Shown in pieces: positions 7,215 to 7,906 of a stretch of DNA of 7,906 bases (positions are counted from its first letter, which is position 1; each line of letters starts with the position of its first letter). The stretch comes from Alphaproteobacteria bacterium UBA6038. Lineage in GTDB: Bacteria; Pseudomonadota; Alphaproteobacteria; Micropepsales; Micropepsaceae. Location: the NCBI GenBank assembly GCA_002429315.1, contig DIZC01000034.1, forward strand, positions 5,125-13,030, written 5' to 3'. Under the pieces are notes generated by a model. The model was not told where the DNA came from. It did no database searches and saw nothing but the letters and a program-made list of their open reading frames with translations. The position numbers and the translations under genes were made by a program.

Positions 7215-7215
7215 C
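7201..7215. promoter_or_regulatory. LexA operator (SOS box) of uvrA
   Basis: The plus strand reads GTTC-GCTCTAT-GTTC, an exact GTTC-N7-GTTC alphaproteobacterial LexA box. It spans the putative -10 of uvrA, a well-known SOS gene. Compared with the ssb box it agrees at 11 of 15 positions, including TAT just before the right half-site. It could also affect the divergent acyltransferase gene that starts at 7090. Confidence 0.85.
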
Positions 7216-7412
7216 TCGCTGCGAATCGGCTCGTGGAGGTTGTTTTTTTCGGTCTGGGGCACCACATGTGAAGGTCCGGCCAGGCGGCGGCACTTTGGGC
7301 GCGTCAAGGACCGGATTACCCACTGGGCTATGAGGTTTGGGCCGTTGCTGTAAGGGGACGGCCGCTCCAAAATGCGCGTTTGCCCCGGCCACAGGAAGAC
7401 TGACCGAAGACG

Positions 7413-7906
7413 ATGCTGAAGAACATCTCCATCCGCGGCGCCCGCGAGCACAACCTCAAGAATGTCGACGTGGAGATCCCGCGCGACACGCTGACGGTCA
7501 TGACCGGGCTTTCCGGCTCCGGCAAATCGTCACTTGCCTTCGACACCATCTATGCCGAGGGGCAGCGACGGTATGTGGAGTCGCTGTCGGCCTACGCGCG
7601 CCAGTTTCTGGAGCTGATGCAGAAGCCCGATGTGGATCATATCGAAGGCCTTTCGCCGGCCATCTCCATCGAGCAGAAGACCACCTCGCGGAATCCGCGC
7701 TCCACCGTGGGGACCGTCACCGAAATCTACGATTACCTGCGCCTGCTGTTCGCGCGGGTGGGCGTGCCCTATTCGCCCGCCACCGGGCTGCCGATCGAAA
7801 GCCAGACGGTCAGCCAGATGGCCGACCGGGTCCTCGCGCTGCCGGAAGGCACCCGGCTTTATCTGCTGGCGCCCATCGTGCGGGGCCGCAAGGGCGAATA
7901 CCGCAA
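7413..7906 (+). CDS. uvrA: Excinuclease ABC subunit A, UvrA (3' end outside window)
   Basis: UvrA is the damage-sensing ABC ATPase of nucleotide excision repair; it dimerises, scans DNA and loads UvrB. The 164 complete codons visible begin MLKNISIRGAREHNLKNVDV. The first Walker A follows as TGLSGSGKSS, with K38, at about residues 31-40. Next come FDTIYAEGQRRYVESLSAYA and QKTTSRNPRSTVGTVTEIYD, both hallmark UvrA segments. The full protein would be roughly 950-1000 residues, so about one sixth is present. An in-frame TGA at 7401-7403 makes the ATG at 7413 the first possible ATG start. AGGAAG at 7393-7398 is rather far (14 bases) for a ribosome binding site. The LexA box about 200 bases upstream indicates SOS induction. 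Confidence 0.97.
   Translation, partial: MLKNISIRGAREHNLKNVDVEIPRDTLTVMTGLSGSGKSSLAFDTIYAEGQRRYVESLSAYARQFLELMQKPDVDHIEGLSPAISIEQKTTSRNPRSTVGTVTEIYDYLRLLFARVGVPYSPATGLPIESQTVSQMADRVLALPEGTRLYLLAPIVRGRKGEYR

Larger units (their letters stand above)
7091..7412. other. Intergenic region between copy 2 acyltransferase and uvrA
   Basis: This 322-base region must hold the start signals of both divergent genes. It contains the uvrA promoter and LexA box (7186-7215). A near-perfect palindrome, CTCGCTGGCGAG, lies at 7116-7127 in the acyltransferase leader. After the LexA box come about 190 bases that would form the uvrA leader, including a run of seven T at about 7243-7249. No tRNA, riboswitch or convincing small gene is visible. 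No good promoter for the acyltransferase was found by eye. Confidence 0.6.

Noticed and set aside
6182..7333. A 383-codon open frame on the plus strand, opposite the second acyltransferase
   Set aside because: Same character as the antisense frame over copy 1; it also runs through the uvrA promoter and LexA box. No domain is seen.
7330..7353. A seven-codon frame in the uvrA leader (MRFGPLL)
   Set aside because: No ribosome binding site or run of regulatory codons; too short to support.
1..7906. CRISPR arrays, toxin-antitoxin or phage-defence genes
   Set aside because: No repeat-spacer pattern and no such protein families are visible on either strand.

Overview
The window comes from a high-G+C alphaproteobacterium, most likely of the order Hyphomicrobiales (Rhizobiales). 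Three things point there: the wording of the SSB and UvrA proteins, the neighbourhood of ssb and uvrA on opposite strands, and two copies of the alphaproteobacterial LexA operator pattern GTTC-N7-GTTC. The genus cannot be fixed from this sequence alone.

Layout: the left edge (1-390, minus strand) is the 5' part of ssb, the single-stranded DNA-binding protein. The right edge (7413-7906, plus strand) is the 5' part of uvrA, the excision-repair ATPase. Both run off the window. Between them lie four minus-strand genes, in transcription order: a membrane acyltransferase fused to an SGNH domain (7090-5129), a glutamine-dependent asparagine-synthase-like amidotransferase (5006-3204), a small tyrosine/dual-specificity-type phosphatase (3142-2501) and a second SGNH-fused acyltransferase (2474-504). 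The acyltransferases are clear paralogues. All four read in the same direction as ssb and away from uvrA. Gaps are 122, 61 and 26 bases, which fits an operon, possibly with an internal start before the amidotransferase gene.

How it may work: acyltransferase-3/SGNH proteins usually O-acylate surface polysaccharides, and AsnB-like proteins in polysaccharide loci can amidate sugar carboxyl groups. The four genes therefore look like a module that decorates a cell-surface glycan, with the phosphatase as a possible regulator. No glycosyltransferase, flippase or polymerase is present, so the glycan itself would be made elsewhere. This role is inferred.

The most notable point is position. About 6.6 kb of envelope genes sit inside what is normally a short divergent ssb/uvrA DNA-repair control region. 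Each repair gene keeps its own promoter-like sequence overlapped by a LexA box (470-484 for ssb, 7201-7215 for uvrA). The last envelope gene stops only a few bases before the ssb promoter, with no visible terminator.
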